A DNA stretch of 64,000 nucleotides from Haloechinothrix aidingensis (GTDB lineage: Bacteria; Actinomycetota; Actinomycetes; Mycobacteriales; Pseudonocardiaceae). A program made the position numbers and the translations under genes. Positions within the stretch are counted from its first letter, which is position 1, and each line of letters begins with the position of its first letter. Location: the NCBI RefSeq assembly GCF_013450155.1, contig NZ_JACCKD010000007.1:186001-250000 (forward strand). Direction: 5' to 3'. Below the pieces are notes generated by a model, which was not told the origin of the DNA, ran no database searches, and saw only the letters and a list, made by a program, of their open reading frames with translations. Below are positions 1-9,590 of this stretch, in pieces.

Positions 1-1506
1 GCTGCCCGGGTCCTGCTCCTGGAGGCCGGACCGGCCGACGACATCGACGAAGCCCACATCCCCGCGGCCTTCGCGTCGATGTTCAAGACCAACCGGGACT
101 GGAACTACCGGACGACGACGCAGAAGCACCTCCACGACTCGCTCTACTGGCCGCGCGGCAAGATGCTCGGCGGGAGCTCGTCGATGAACGCGATGATCTA
201 CATCCGTGGCAACCGTGCCGACTACGACCGGTGGCGGGACGAGTTCGGTGCCACCGGGTGGGGCTACCGGGACGTGCTGCGCTACTTCGTGCGTTCGGAG
301 GGCAACACCCGGTTCGCGGGCCCGCTGCACGGCACGACCGGGCCGATGCGGGTGCAGGACCGGCGGTTCACCCACGAGCTGACCCACGCGTGGGTGGACG
401 CGGCGGTGTCCTGCGGAATCAAGCGCACCGAGGACTTCAACGGCACGAGCCAGTACGGGGTCGGTACCTACCAGGTCACCTGCCACGGTGGCAGGCGCTG
501 GTCGGCCGCGGATGCCTACCTGCGCCCCGCGCTGGACAGACCGAACCTGGTCGTGCTCACCGAAGCGCACGCCACGGGGGTCGTGCTGTCCGGCACCCGC
601 GCGGTGGGTGTGCGCTACCTGCGCGACGGGCAGGAGCACACCGCGCATACCGACGGCGAGGTGCTACTGGCGGGCGGGGCTGTCAACTCGCCGCAACTGC
701 TGATGCTGTCCGGGATCGGCCCCGCCGGGCACCTGACCGAGCTGGGCATCGACGTCGCCGTCGCCCTGCCCGGCGTCGGCGAGAACCTGCACGACCATCC
801 CGCCGCACCGATCATCTGGTCCACCCGGTCCACGACGGACGTCGCCGACTCGGCGAACCCGGCGGGCCTGGCGCGCTGGCAGCTGACCGGACGCGGGCCA
901 CTGACGTCGAACATCGGCGAGGGCGGCGGGTTCGTGTCCACCGCAGACGGGCAACCGGCTCCGGACATGCAGTTCCACGTGGCGCCGACGTTGTTCTACG
1001 AGCACGGCCTCCGGGAGGCGACGGTGCCCGGCTTCACCTCCGCCGCGACGCTCGTGGACGTGGCGAGCAGGGGCCGGCTGCGACTGCGCTCGGCGCACCC
1101 GCTGTGGCGACCGGAGATCGACCCCGACTACTACGCCGAACCGTCCGATCTCGACGCCGTGCTCGCCGGGCTACGCACCCTGATCGAGATCGGCAGGCAC
1201 GGTCCGCTTGCCGGGTACCTGGATCGGCCCTTCCTCCCGGACCGCACGGAATTGGCCACTATGGATGACGCGGAGCTCGCCGAGCACGCACGCCGCTCGA
1301 CCCAGACGCTGTACCACCCCGTCGGTACCTGCGCGATGGGCGAGACCGAGGAGTCGGTCGTCGACCCGCGGTTGCGGGTACGCGGGGTGGACGGGCTACG
1401 GGTGGTCGACGCCTCGGTGATGCCGCGTATCCCGCGCGGCAACACGAACGCCCCCACCATCATGATCGCCGAGAAAGCCGCCGACCACATCCGTGGCGTG
1501 CGCTGA
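1..1506 (+). CDS. GMC-family FAD oxidoreductase (choline dehydrogenase-like), 5' truncated by window edge
   Basis: Flavin-dependent alcohol oxidase/dehydrogenase of the glucose-methanol-choline family; the alcohol substrate cannot be told from sequence. The frame is open from base 1, where VLLLEAG (end of the FAD-binding beta-alpha-beta unit) is already present, so the GxGxxG start lies outside the window. GMC signature 1 ([16 protein letters not shown]) and signature 2 ([13 protein letters not shown]) are both present. The C-terminal catalytic histidine sits in YHPVGTC and the partner Asn in RGNTNAPT. It converges on an aldehyde dehydrogenase gene, so an alcohol-aldehyde-acid pairing is possible but inferred. 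Confidence 0.9.
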   Translation, partial: AARVLLLEAGPADDIDEAHIPAAFASMFKTNRDWNYRTTTQKHLHDSLYWPRGKMLGGSSSMNAMIYIRGNRADYDRWRDEFGATGWGYRDVLRYFVRSEGNTRFAGPLHGTTGPMRVQDRRFTHELTHAWVDAAVSCGIKRTEDFNGTSQYGVGTYQVTCHGGRRWSAADAYLRPALDRPNLVVLTEAHATGVVLSGTRAVGVRYLRDGQEHTAHTDGEVLLAGGAVNSPQLLMLSGIGPAGHLTELGIDVAVALPGVGENLHDHPAAPIIWSTRSTTDVADSANPAGLARWQLTGRGPLTSNIGEGGGFVSTADGQPAPDMQFHVAPTLFYEHGLREATVPGFTSAATLVDVASRGRLRLRSAHPLWRPEIDPDYYAEPSDLDAVLAGLRTLIEIGRHGPLAGYLDRPFLPDRTELATMDDAELAEHARRSTQTLYHPVGTCAMGETEESVVDPRLRVRGVDGLRVVDASVMPRIPRGNTNAPTIMIAEKAADHIRGVR

Positions 1507-1534
1507 CCAGCGACCCACCGTGTCGGGCCCACGA

Positions 1535-1670
1535 GCACCCCGCGTCGGCTGCCTGAACTCCCCGAATTGGGCCTCAGGACACCCCGAGTTGGGCATGGAT
1601 GCGGCGAAGTGGTCAACGCGCTGTGTCCGGACACCCAACATGGTGTGTCTGGCTGCCCGACACGGGGTGC
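1535..1670. repeat. Imperfect inverted repeat pair in convergent intergenic gap
   Basis: GCACCCCGCGTCGGCTGCC at 1535-1553 is mirrored by GGCTGCCCGACACGGGGTGC at 1651-1670, about 19 bp with three differences. Between them are related blocks such as ACACCCCGAGTTGGG and ACACCCAACATGG. The block fills most of the 188-base gap between two convergent genes. It could be a degenerate dispersed repeat or a terminator region. No coding potential was recognised. Confidence 0.45.
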
Positions 1671-1694
1671 CCAGGCAGCAGACACGGCGGGCGG

Positions 1695-3191
1695 CTACTT
1701 GCGGCCGTGCAGGATGGCCATGGCCTTGGAGACGAGCTGCTCGGTCTTGTCGTTACGGGTGAACGAGGTCAGCGCCACCGGCGCGGGGAAGCGCTGGCGG
1801 GCGATCGCCTTGGGCCTTGCGAACTCGCGTAGCCCCTCCGGCCCGTGGATACGGCCGAAGCCCGAGTCACCGACGCCACCGAAGGGCAGCGAGGCGATCC
1901 CGGCGAACGCCAGCGGCGCGTTGATCGCCGTGGCCCCGGTACGCAACCTGCGCGCGATCTCGGTGCCGCGCGACCGGGAGAACACCGTCGAGCCGAGCCC
2001 GTAGACGGTGTCGTTGGCCTTGACGATGGCCTCCTCCATGTCCCGCACCTTCGCGATGGTCACGGTCGGCCCGAACGTCTCCTCACGCACCGCGCTGGAA
2101 TCTTCCGGAACGTCGACCAGCACGGTCGGCTGCACGCACCGGTCGCCGACGGCCTCGAGGCCGCCTGCCAGCGCACGGCCACCCCGGGCCAGCGCGTCCG
2201 TGATGTGCGACCGCACGACCTCGATCTGCGAGCGCATGGTCATCGGGCCGTACTGCGCCCGCGAGTCGGCGCCCCCGCGGATGCCCTTGGTCTTGTCGAG
2301 CACCTTCGCGACGAAGTCGTCGTACACCCGCTCGTGCACGTACACCCGCTCCACGCCGATGCAGGTCTGCCCGGCGTTGGAGAAGGCGCCCCACACCGTG
2401 GCATCGGCCGCCGCATCCAGGTCGGCGTCGGCGTCGACCAGCATCGGGTCCTTGCCGCCCGCCTCGATCACAACCGGAGTGAGCTTCTCGGATGCCGCGG
2501 CCATGATCTTCTTTCCGGTGGCCGTGGACCCGGTGAACGCGACCTTGTTGACGTCACTGCGCACCAGCGCGTCGCCGGTGGCGCCGAAACCGGTCACCTG
2601 CTGCAGGACCGGGTACTCCGGCACGACCTCGGCGAACGCGTCGACCAGCCACTGCCCGACACCAGGGGTGTACTCGCTCGGCTTGAACACCACGGCGTTG
2701 CCCGCCGCGAGCGCGTAGGTCACCGAGCCGAGCGGGGTGTACACCGGGTAGTTCCACGGGCCGATCACGCCGACCACGCCGTAGGGCTGGTATTCCACGG
2801 TCGCGTCGTTGTTGGACAGCAGCAGCCCGGGCGCCCGGTGCTTGCGGCCGAGGACCTTGCGCGCGTTACGCGCCGCCCAGTCGACGTGCTCGATCGCCAG
2901 GACCGCCTCCAGCTGGGCATCCCCGGTCGGTTTGCCGGTCTCGGCGCGCACGACCTCCGCCAGCTGTGCCAGCCGGCGGGTGAGCACGCCCTTCCAGCGA
3001 CGCAGCCGTTCGGCCCGGCCGGCGTAGCCCAGCGCCTCCCACCAGACCGCGGCCTCGTGCGCCTTGGCCACCGTCGCTTCGACATCCTCGCGGGAGTGCA
3101 CGGGGTGGGTACCCACCACCTCGTCCGTCGCCGGGTTCAGCGACTCGAAGGATTCGCGCACCGTGGACTGCTCGGGGAGCACGCTGGTCAT
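1695..3191 (-). CDS. Aldehyde dehydrogenase (succinate-semialdehyde dehydrogenase-like)
   Basis: NAD(P)-dependent oxidation of an aldehyde to a carboxylic acid, cytoplasmic. The 498-residue length is normal for the ALDH superfamily. Visible motifs are PWNYP (Asn147, oxyanion hole), GSTATGKKI (cofactor loop about 221), EAGGKDP (general-base Glu243) and NAGQTC (catalytic Cys277). The closest family by motif style is the succinic semialdehyde dehydrogenase group common in actinobacteria, but the substrate is uncertain. It starts at ATG 3191 and is divergent from the metallo-hydrolase gene. The 3' end converges on the GMC oxidoreductase. Confidence 0.88.
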   Translation of the reverse strand: MTSVLPEQSTVRESFESLNPATDEVVGTHPVHSREDVEATVAKAHEAAVWWEALGYAGRAERLRRWKGVLTRRLAQLAEVVRAETGKPTGDAQLEAVLAIEHVDWAARNARKVLGRKHRAPGLLLSNNDATVEYQPYGVVGVIGPWNYPVYTPLGSVTYALAAGNAVVFKPSEYTPGVGQWLVDAFAEVVPEYPVLQQVTGFGATGDALVRSDVNKVAFTGSTATGKKIMAAASEKLTPVVIEAGGKDPMLVDADADLDAAADATVWGAFSNAGQTCIGVERVYVHERVYDDFVAKVLDKTKGIRGGADSRAQYGPMTMRSQIEVVRSHITDALARGGRALAGGLEAVGDRCVQPTVLVDVPEDSSAVREETFGPTVTIAKVRDMEEAIVKANDTVYGLGSTVFSRSRGTEIARRLRTGATAINAPLAFAGIASLPFGGVGDSGFGRIHGPEGLREFARPKAIARQRFPAPVALTSFTRNDKTEQLVSKAMAILHGRK

Positions 3192-3403
3192 CTCTTGCCT
3201 CCGTCGACTCGGCTGGTACCAAGGTTACGCCGTTACTGGCACTACGCCAATAGCTGCTCCGCCACAGGATGCCGGTGCGGTGCATCATACCCGCGGGCGC
3301 GCCCGGGCGCCGCCGCGAACACGGCGCGGCCCGCTTGGTTGCGAGCGACCACACCCGTAGGCTGGTGGCCGCCCAGCGCCCGGTGCGTACGAGAGGAGAG
3401 CCG

Positions 3404-4039
3404 ATGCGAATCGTCCACTATGGACACGCATGTGTACTTGTCGACACCGGGATAACGCGACTCCTGATCGACCCGGGCGCGTTCTCGAGCGGGTACGAAC
3501 AGGAGCAGGATCTCGACGCGGTGATGATCACCCACCAGCACCACGACCACATCGACAGCGAGGCGTTGCCGCCCCTGCTCGAGGCCAACCCGGATGCCCG
3601 GCTGATCACCGACCCCGGCACCCGGGACACCGTGGACAAACTGGGACTGACCGCGCACACCACCTACCCGGGCGAACGGCTGGAGATCGGCGACACGTCG
3701 GTGCAGGTCACTGGGGGCGAGCACGCCATCATCCACCCGGATATCCCGGGCATCGCCAACGTCGGCTACCTCATCGGCGGCGGGGCCTTCTACCACCCGG
3801 GCGACGCCTTCCACGTACCGTCGCAGCGGGTGGACGTGCTCGGCCTGCCAACCGGTGCTCCCTGGCTGAAGGCATCCGAGGCCGTGGACTTCCTGCGTGC
3901 CGTCGGCCCGCGCGTCGCCGTCCCCATCCACGAGGCCGTGCTGGCCTACCCGGCCATGCACTACGGCCTGTTCACCAACCTCGCCCCGGACGGCACCGAG
4001 GTACGCGTCCTCGAACACGGCAAGCCCACCACCGTGTGA
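3404..4039 (+). CDS. MBL-fold metallo-hydrolase (UPF0173-like)
   Basis: Small (211 aa) metallo-beta-lactamase-fold hydrolase. The zinc motif HQHHDHID lies near residues 46-53, and further metal-ligand histidines lie in GGEHA and YHPGDAFHV. The ATG at 3404 is chosen because GAGAGGAG lies just upstream and MRIVHYGHACVLV is the usual N terminus of this family. The open frame continues upstream to 3269, but that stretch has no family character. The substrate is unknown. It is divergent from the aldehyde dehydrogenase gene. Confidence 0.85.
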   Translation: MRIVHYGHACVLVDTGITRLLIDPGAFSSGYEQEQDLDAVMITHQHHDHIDSEALPPLLEANPDARLITDPGTRDTVDKLGLTAHTTYPGERLEIGDTSVQVTGGEHAIIHPDIPGIANVGYLIGGGAFYHPGDAFHVPSQRVDVLGLPTGAPWLKASEAVDFLRAVGPRVAVPIHEAVLAYPAMHYGLFTNLAPDGTEVRVLEHGKPTTV

Positions 4040-4080
4040 GCCACACCGGCACCCGGTAGTGGCTCAGCAGGCGCCGCGCG

Positions 4081-4965
4081 TCACCCCGGCCAGTCGTCCA
4101 GTGAGCGGCCCGTGACCCGCTCGTAGGCGTCGATGTAGCGCTGCCGCGTCGCCGCGACGACATGCTCGGGCAGTGGCGGTGGGGGCGTACCGGCACCCCG
4201 CGACCAGCCGGACTCCCCGCTGACCAGCCAGTTCCGCACGTACTGCTTGTCGAACGGCTCCTGGGGAACGCCCTCCTGATAGATCGTGGCATCCCAGTAC
4301 CGGGACGAGTCCGGGGTGAGGACCTCGTCGGCGAGCACGAGCTCGCCCGCCGCGTCCACGCCGAACTCGAACTTGGTATCGGCGAGAATGATCCCCCGCG
4401 TCGCCGCGTACTCGGCAGCCCGCGCGTAGACCCGCAGTGTCGCCTCCCGCAGCTGCTCCGCGCGGCGCGGTCCCACCTCCCGCACCACCGCGTCGAAGCT
4501 GATGTTCTCGTCGTGCGAGCCGATCTCCGCCTTCGTCGCCGGGGTGAAGATCGGCTCCGGCAGCCGCGAGGCCTCACCGAGGCCACCCGGTAGCGCGACG
4601 CCGCACACCGCGCCGCCTGCCCGGTAGTCGGCGAGCCCGGAGCCGGTGAGGTACCCGCGCGCGACGCACTCCACCGGAACCATCTCCAGCCTGCGCACCA
4701 GCAGGGCCCGCCCGCGCACCTCCGCGGGGATCCGCGGGTCGTCCCAGGCCACCAGGTGGCCGGCGATCTCACCGGCAAGCAGCTCGAACCAGAACACGCT
4801 CATCGCGGTGAGCACGCGACCCTTGTCCGGGATCGGGGTGTCCAGCACGTAGTCGTAGGCCGAGACGCGGTCGGAGGCCACGAACAGCAGGTGCTCGCTG
4901 TCCACCGCGTACAGCGAGCGCACCTTGCCCTCGGCGAGCTTGGGGTAGTCGGTCAGCGTGGTCAC
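4081..4965 (-). CDS. purC: Phosphoribosylaminoimidazole-succinocarboxamide synthase
   Basis: SAICAR synthetase: ATP-dependent ligation of aspartate to CAIR in de novo purine synthesis. At 294 aa it is the usual monofunctional actinobacterial length. Diagnostic stretches are [10 protein letters not shown] near the N terminus, the [17 protein letters not shown] region, [12 protein letters not shown] in the middle, and [10 protein letters not shown] with [12 protein letters not shown] in the C-terminal half. It ends 42 bases from the convergent metallo-hydrolase gene. purB, purD and purA also lie within 21 kb but are separated by unrelated genes. Confidence 0.97.
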   Translation of the reverse strand: MTTLTDYPKLAEGKVRSLYAVDSEHLLFVASDRVSAYDYVLDTPIPDKGRVLTAMSVFWFELLAGEIAGHLVAWDDPRIPAEVRGRALLVRRLEMVPVECVARGYLTGSGLADYRAGGAVCGVALPGGLGEASRLPEPIFTPATKAEIGSHDENISFDAVVREVGPRRAEQLREATLRVYARAAEYAATRGIILADTKFEFGVDAAGELVLADEVLTPDSSRYWDATIYQEGVPQEPFDKQYVRNWLVSGESGWSRGAGTPPPPLPEHVVAATRQRYIDAYERVTGRSLDDWPG

Positions 4966-5037
4966 GATCCGACCTTACGTCGCGACCCGCGGCACCGGCC
5001 GGCGACCCCGCGCGGGGCTGAGCACGGTCGTACGTGC

Positions 5038-6000
5038 TCAGCACATCGCGGCGTGCTCGCCGTCGTCGTCGGCGGCTGCGACCCTGCGGGCGCGGTCCCT
5101 GGCGATGTCGGCCTCGATGGCGGCGCGCAGCTTGCGCTCCTCGCGCATCGAGCGCATGGCAGCGGCGATCGCCGCGACCCACAGCGCGACCGCGACGAGG
5201 TAGGCGAGCACCGCCAACGCGGGCGAGGCCTCGAGCGCGCCCAGGAGGATCCACACGTTCGTCAGCACGATGAGCCCCCCGGCGATCGCGCCGAGCAGCC
5301 GTGGGGGGATCCGCTGGGTGAGCCAGGCAGCGGGCGGGGCGGCGATGACGCCACCGATCAACAGCCCGATCACGGAGCGGTAGTCGATCCCGCCCGCGCC
5401 GAGTATGACCAGGAAGGCCGCGCTGCCTGCGACGGCCACGGACAGCTCGGCGGCGCTGACCGAGCCCACCACCTTGCGCGGTTCGAGCCTCCCGCTGGAG
5501 AGCAGGGTCGATGTCGCCATGGGGCCCCAGCCCCCGCCACCTGTGGCGTTCGTGAAGCCGGCGACGAGCCCCAGCGGCGCGAAGAACCGTGCGTCCGGGC
5601 GCTTCTCGGTGATCAGCTTGCCCAGCTTCAGGAAGGAGAACCGGATCAGCACGTACAGCCCGAGCAGCAGCAGGATCGAGGCGATCCACACCTTCGCGGC
5701 GTCCATCGAGAACTCCGACAGCGCCACGAGCGCGTAGGCGCCTGCCACGGCACCCCCGGCTCCGGCCAGCGCCAGGATGCCCACGGTTCGCCAGTCGATG
5801 TTGCGGAACTTCCAGTGCGAGACGCCGGAGGCGAGCGCGATGCCCATCTGCGAGTAGTGCACCGCGGCCGAGGCCGGCGCGGGCGGCACTCCGAGTGCGA
5901 GCAGCCCGGTGGTGGACAGAGCGCCATATCCCATGCCCAGGCTGCCGTTGACCAGTTGAGCCAGGAAACCGGCAACGACGAACAGCAACAGAGATTCCAT
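5038..6000 (-). CDS. TSUP-family (TauE/SafE) sulfite/organosulfur exporter-like permease
   Basis: Integral membrane transporter of the TauE/SafE (TSUP) family, thought to move sulfite, sulfonates or related anions. It is 320 aa with about eight hydrophobic segments arranged as two similar halves, a cytoplasmic charged C terminus, and the family-type repeats NGSLGMGYG and TNATGGGGWGP. ATG 6000 is chosen because AAGG lies about 9 bases upstream and the hydrophobic N terminus MESLLLFVV fits. A longer frame to 6090 adds only low-complexity residues. The substrate is not assigned. Confidence 0.85.
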   Translation of the reverse strand: MESLLLFVVAGFLAQLVNGSLGMGYGALSTTGLLALGVPPAPASAAVHYSQMGIALASGVSHWKFRNIDWRTVGILALAGAGGAVAGAYALVALSEFSMDAAKVWIASILLLLGLYVLIRFSFLKLGKLITEKRPDARFFAPLGLVAGFTNATGGGGWGPMATSTLLSSGRLEPRKVVGSVSAAELSVAVAGSAAFLVILGAGGIDYRSVIGLLIGGVIAAPPAAWLTQRIPPRLLGAIAGGLIVLTNVWILLGALEASPALAVLAYLVAVALWVAAIAAAMRSMREERKLRAAIEADIARDRARRVAAADDDGEHAAMC

Positions 6001-6394
6001 GACGACCTTCGCGTATCTGCCGGCCGCGGTTGTGGTCGCGGCCGAGTCCGTGCACTGGGCTCGCAGTGGCTGGGTAGCGCCGATTATCACGGCACTACTC
6101 GCCAGGTGTCACATGCGGCAGAGTGCGGAGTTCACGCGGAGCAGATCGATGTGGCGCCGCTGCACGAGCGCGAGAGCCTCAGCTACCGCCGCGGCGCTCG
6201 CCGCGGTCGATGCTGAGTACAACTCGTCCAATGCCACGCCTAAGATCCTGACAGAACCCGACCGGATGATCCACCCGCTCTTATATATTGAGAAGTATGC
6301 AACAGGCGCACGCGGCGCGCGGCTAACACAGCGAAGTACGCAACAGGCGGAGGCAGCGCGCGGCAACACAGCGAAGTACGCGGCAGGGGAGGGT
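6001..6394. other. 394-base divergent intergenic region with AT-rich patch and tandem repeat
   Basis: The gap lies between the TSUP gene (minus) and the SAM adenosyltransferase gene (plus). A locally AT-rich patch at 6281-6300 (TTATATATTG) is unusual here and may contain a promoter. The tandem repeat described separately follows it. A minus-strand frame at 6109-6423 encodes an alanine-rich tail, but I could not connect it to a family and do not call it. Confidence 0.5.
6292..6387 (+). repeat. 40-41-bp direct tandem repeat, about 2.4 copies
   Basis: Unit 1 (6292-6332) and unit 2 (6333-6372) both begin GAAGTAYGCAACAGGCG and end AACACAGC. A partial third copy begins at 6373 (GAAGTACGCGGCAGG). 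Units differ at a handful of positions. The array ends 8 bases before the start codon of the next gene, so it forms its leader or promoter region. Confidence 0.85.
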
Positions 6395-7243
6395 ATGCGG
6401 TACGAGTGGATCTCCTTCACCACGGACTACGGCCTCGCTGACGCGTTCGTCGGCACGTGCCACGGGGTGATCGCCCGCGTCGCGCCGGAGGCTCGGGTGA
6501 TGGATGTCACCCACGGCATTCCCGCGGGCGCGATCCGGCAGGGTGCGCACACGCTGGCCCAGGCGGTGCCGTACCTGCCAGGCGCGGTGCACTGCGCGGT
6601 GGTGGATCCGGGCGTCGGCACGGCTCGCAGGGGCATCGTCGTCGTGGCTGCGCAGGGACTGCTGGTCGGGCCGGACAACGGCCTGCTGCTGCCTGCCGCG
6701 ACCGCGCTGGGCGGCGCCGAGACCGCCTTCGAGCTCGCCTCCAGCGCCTACCGGTTGCCCGAGGTGTCCGCCACGTTCCACGGCAGGGACATCTTCGCGC
6801 CTGCCGCCGCACACCTGGCCACCGGCATCGAACCGGCGCGGTTCGGGCCGGAGGTCCCTCTCGACCGGCTGGAACGTATCGACGAGCCGGTCGCGCGGCT
6901 GGACGGCGGCACATTGCGCACCGAGCCGCTCACCGTGGACGGGTTCGGCAACGTGCAGCTGGCGGCAACCGGTGCGCAGCTGGCCGAGCTGGGCGTGCGG
7001 GCGGGTGAGCCGGTGGCGGTCACCGTGCACGGCAGCCGCCATTCCGCCGTCCGTGGCGGTACGTTCGCCGACGCCCCGGTCGGTGACCTCGTGCTGCTCA
7101 GCGACTCGGCCGGTCACGCCGCGCTGGCGGTCAACGGCGGTTCCGCGGCCGCTCAGCTGGGACTCGACTCCGCGTGGGCGAGCCAGGAGTGCACGGTCAC
7201 GGTGTCGCCGACGGAGACAGCGCCAGGGGTGAGCACCGCGTAG
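6395..7243 (+). CDS. S-adenosyl-L-methionine hydroxide adenosyltransferase (DUF62 family)
   Basis: Splits SAM into adenosine and methionine using hydroxide; related to fluorinase/chlorinase. At 282 aa it lacks the fluorinase insertion, so hydrolase activity is expected. Family motifs include TTDYGLADAFVG at the N terminus, DVTHGIPAGAIRQGA, VVDPGVGTARRG, GPDNGLLLP and FHGRDIFAPAAAHLA (His of the Asp-Arg-His triad), followed by the C-terminal beta-barrel domain. The ATG at 6395 follows GGGGAGGG. Its last 91 bases overlap the convergent MOSC gene. Confidence 0.92.
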   Translation: MRYEWISFTTDYGLADAFVGTCHGVIARVAPEARVMDVTHGIPAGAIRQGAHTLAQAVPYLPGAVHCAVVDPGVGTARRGIVVVAAQGLLVGPDNGLLLPAATALGGAETAFELASSAYRLPEVSATFHGRDIFAPAAAHLATGIEPARFGPEVPLDRLERIDEPVARLDGGTLRTEPLTVDGFGNVQLAATGAQLAELGVRAGEPVAVTVHGSRHSAVRGGTFADAPVGDLVLLSDSAGHAALAVNGGSAAAQLGLDSAWASQECTVTVSPTETAPGVSTA

Positions 7244-7998
7244 TTGGCCGCGAAGATCACACCGCCTTCCGGGCCACGCCGGTAGTCGGCCAGCGTCCGG
7301 ATCGGCTCCGGCCCGTCCTTGCGCCCGGTCTCCTGATCGACGAGCGGGATGGTGCACCGCGTGCACTCCTGCTCGAAGCCCAGCTCGACACCGGACATGC
7401 CGAGCCGGTCGACGCGGTCCTCGGTGTGCGGTTCGTCCCACCCGTCGACGACGATGTTCGGGCGGAACCGGTTCATCGGCACGCCGTCGCTGCCGCGCTC
7501 ACCGAGTCGCGCGGTCAGCGTGTCCAGCGATGCCTGCGAGGCGAGCAGGATCGGGTAGGCATCGGCGAAGTGGGTGGTGCTGGTGAACCGGCCCGTACGG
7601 CTCCGGTCCATGCTCTCCGGTGCGTAACACAGCCGCACATCCTCCCCGAGTGCCTCGCTGAGCCGGCTCGCCGCGCTGTCGCCCTGATCGATGCCCGTGC
7701 CCTCCCAGGAGTGCACGGTGACGGTTCGGGGCGGGCCGTCCGGGTCGACGTCGACAACGAGCTCGTCCCTGCCGGGCAGCGCAAGCGAGAGCCGCGCGCC
7801 GCCGTCCAGGACCGCGGGCCGGATCAGTGCCATCGCCGGGTTCCCGCGCTGGCTGAGGAACCTCCCGTCCGCTGCGGAGACGATGAGGAACCTGCGGTCG
7901 TGCTCGATGCCGGTGGGCGCCACCGTGGCGCGCTCGAGGGTCACGCCGGCACAGCCTTTCACCGGGTAGTGGATCAACCCGGTAACGCGAGGGGCCAT
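7153..7998 (-). CDS. MOSC-domain protein (molybdenum-cofactor sulfurase-like)
   Basis: Has a MOSC N-terminal beta-barrel region (GLIHYPVKGCAG at the start) followed by a MOSC domain, 281 aa. Such proteins bind molybdenum cofactor or act in N-hydroxylated compound reduction or sulfur transfer. The conserved cysteine region is ECTRCTIPLVDQETG near the C terminus. ATG 7998 is preferred because MAPRVTGLIHYPVKG is the typical N terminus. A longer frame to 8052 exists. The gene overlaps the 3' end of the SAM adenosyltransferase gene on the other strand. It could serve the Mo enzymes at 37-55 kb, but this is speculative. Confidence 0.85.
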   Translation of the reverse strand: MAPRVTGLIHYPVKGCAGVTLERATVAPTGIEHDRRFLIVSAADGRFLSQRGNPAMALIRPAVLDGGARLSLALPGRDELVVDVDPDGPPRTVTVHSWEGTGIDQGDSAASRLSEALGEDVRLCYAPESMDRSRTGRFTSTTHFADAYPILLASQASLDTLTARLGERGSDGVPMNRFRPNIVVDGWDEPHTEDRVDRLGMSGVELGFEQECTRCTIPLVDQETGRKDGPEPIRTLADYRRGPEGGVIFAANYAVLTPGAVSVGDTVTVHSWLAHAESSPS

Positions 7999-8079
7999 GA
8001 CCCGCACGTTAGCAGGGCTCGCGCGGGCACAACGAGCTTGTTTCCCGGTCACCGCGCGGTCGGCGGCGGCCCGGAGCGG

Positions 8080-9516
8080 TCAGAGGATGGGGTCGGGCCG
8101 GTACGACTCCGCACCCGGATACCGGCTGACGACCTCGCCCACCTTGCGCGCCACATCGGCCACCTGCGCGGTGGCGAGGCCGGTGAACGCGACCGGGTCG
8201 GCAAGGAGCTCGCCGAGCCCGGCCCGGTCGAGCGGGATGCGCTCGTCGGCGGCGAGCCGGTCGAGCAGGTCGTTGCCCGGGATGCCCTGCTCCCGCATGG
8301 CAAGGGCCGCCGCGACGGCGTTCTCCTTGATCGCCTCGTGCGCGACCTCGCGTCCCATACCGGCACGCACCGACGCCATGAGCACCTTGGTCGTGGCAAG
8401 GAACGGCAGGTAGCGGGCGAGCTCGGCGTCGATGACCGCGGGGAAGGGGCCGAGCTCGTCGAGCACGGTCACGAACGTCTCCAGCAGGCCGTCCAGCGCG
8501 AAGAACGCGTCGGGCAGCGCGACCCTGCGCACCACCGAATCCGATACGTCGCCCTCGTTCCACTGGTGACCGGCGAGCTCGGCGAGCATCGACGAGTAGC
8601 CGCGCAGCACGACGGCGAACCCGTTGACCCGCTCGCAGGAACGGGTGTTCATCTTGTGCGGCATCGCCGAGGAACCGACCTGGCCCGGCTGGAACCCTTC
8701 GGTCGCCAGCTCGTGCCCGGCCATCAGGCGGATGGTGGTGGCCAGGCTCGAGGGCGCCGCCGCGAGCTGCACCAGCGTGGAGACCACCTCGAAGTCCATC
8801 GAGCGCGGGTAGATCTGGCCCACGCTGGTGAGCACGTGTTCGAAGCCCAGGTGGCGAGCGACCGCGCCTTCCAGGGCGCTCATCGTGGCGGGGTCCCCGA
8901 CGAGGTCCAGCATGTCCTGTGCGGTCCCCACCGGGCCCTTGATCCCCCGCAACGGGTACCGCTCCAGGAGTTCTTCGAGGCGCCCGAAACTCACCAACAG
9001 CTCATCGGCGGCGGTGGCGAAGCGCTTGCCGAGTGTGGTGGCCTGCGCCGCGACGTTGTGCGAGCGGCCTGCCAGCACCAGGTCGTCGTGCTCGCCTGCC
9101 AGCGCGGCCAGCCTGGACAGCACGGCCACCAGCTTGTCCCGGATCAGCTCGAGCGAGCGGCGCACCTGCAGCTGCTCGACGTTCTCGGTGAGGTCGCGGG
9201 AGGTCATCCCCTTGTGCACGTGCTCGTGACCGGCGAGCGCGTTGAACTCCTCGATGCGCGCCTTGACGTCGTGCCTGGTCACACGCTCGCGCTCGGCGAT
9301 CGAGTCGAGGTCGACAGTGCGCAGCACGCGCTCGTAGTCGTCGATCACCCCGGAAGGCACGGATACGCCCAGCTCGGACTGCGCGCGCAGCACGGCCAGC
9401 CACAACTCCCGTTCCAGCACCACCTTGTGCTCGGGAGACCAGAGGGTGGCGAGCTCACGCGAGGCGTAACGGTTCGCGAGAACGTTCGGGATGCGGGGCG
9501 TGTCAGCTGCGGTCAC
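8080..9516 (-). CDS. purB: Adenylosuccinate lyase
   Basis: Catalyses two fumarate-releasing steps of purine synthesis (SAICAR to AICAR, adenylosuccinate to AMP). 478 aa, a member of the fumarase/aspartase superfamily. The signature loop GSSAMPHKMN lies near residue 284, with the upstream catalytic-His region in the HKGMTSRDLTEN stretch. The N terminus PNVLANRYAS matches actinobacterial PurB. It lies downstream of the MOSC gene start and upstream of a TetR regulator on the same strand, with gaps of about 80 bases on each side. Confidence 0.96.
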   Translation of the reverse strand: MTAADTPRIPNVLANRYASRELATLWSPEHKVVLERELWLAVLRAQSELGVSVPSGVIDDYERVLRTVDLDSIAERERVTRHDVKARIEEFNALAGHEHVHKGMTSRDLTENVEQLQVRRSLELIRDKLVAVLSRLAALAGEHDDLVLAGRSHNVAAQATTLGKRFATAADELLVSFGRLEELLERYPLRGIKGPVGTAQDMLDLVGDPATMSALEGAVARHLGFEHVLTSVGQIYPRSMDFEVVSTLVQLAAAPSSLATTIRLMAGHELATEGFQPGQVGSSAMPHKMNTRSCERVNGFAVVLRGYSSMLAELAGHQWNEGDVSDSVVRRVALPDAFFALDGLLETFVTVLDELGPFPAVIDAELARYLPFLATTKVLMASVRAGMGREVAHEAIKENAVAAALAMREQGIPGNDLLDRLAADERIPLDRAGLGELLADPVAFTGLATAQVADVARKVGEVVSRYPGAESYRPDPIL

Positions 9517-9590
9517 GCCTGCTCAGCGTACTGCCCCGCCTGTCGCGCCCGCGCGGCGGCCGAGCTGCCTGCGGACCGGCGTGGCGCCGG

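Noticed and set aside
4756-6216. 486-codon plus-strand frame opposite purC and the TSUP gene
   Set aside because: Shadow of two well-supported minus-strand genes; Arg/Gln/His-rich without domains.
6109-6423. Minus-strand 104-codon frame in the 6-kb intergenic region
   Set aside because: The tail looks mildly protein-like, but no family or ribosome binding site was found and it runs through the tandem repeat.
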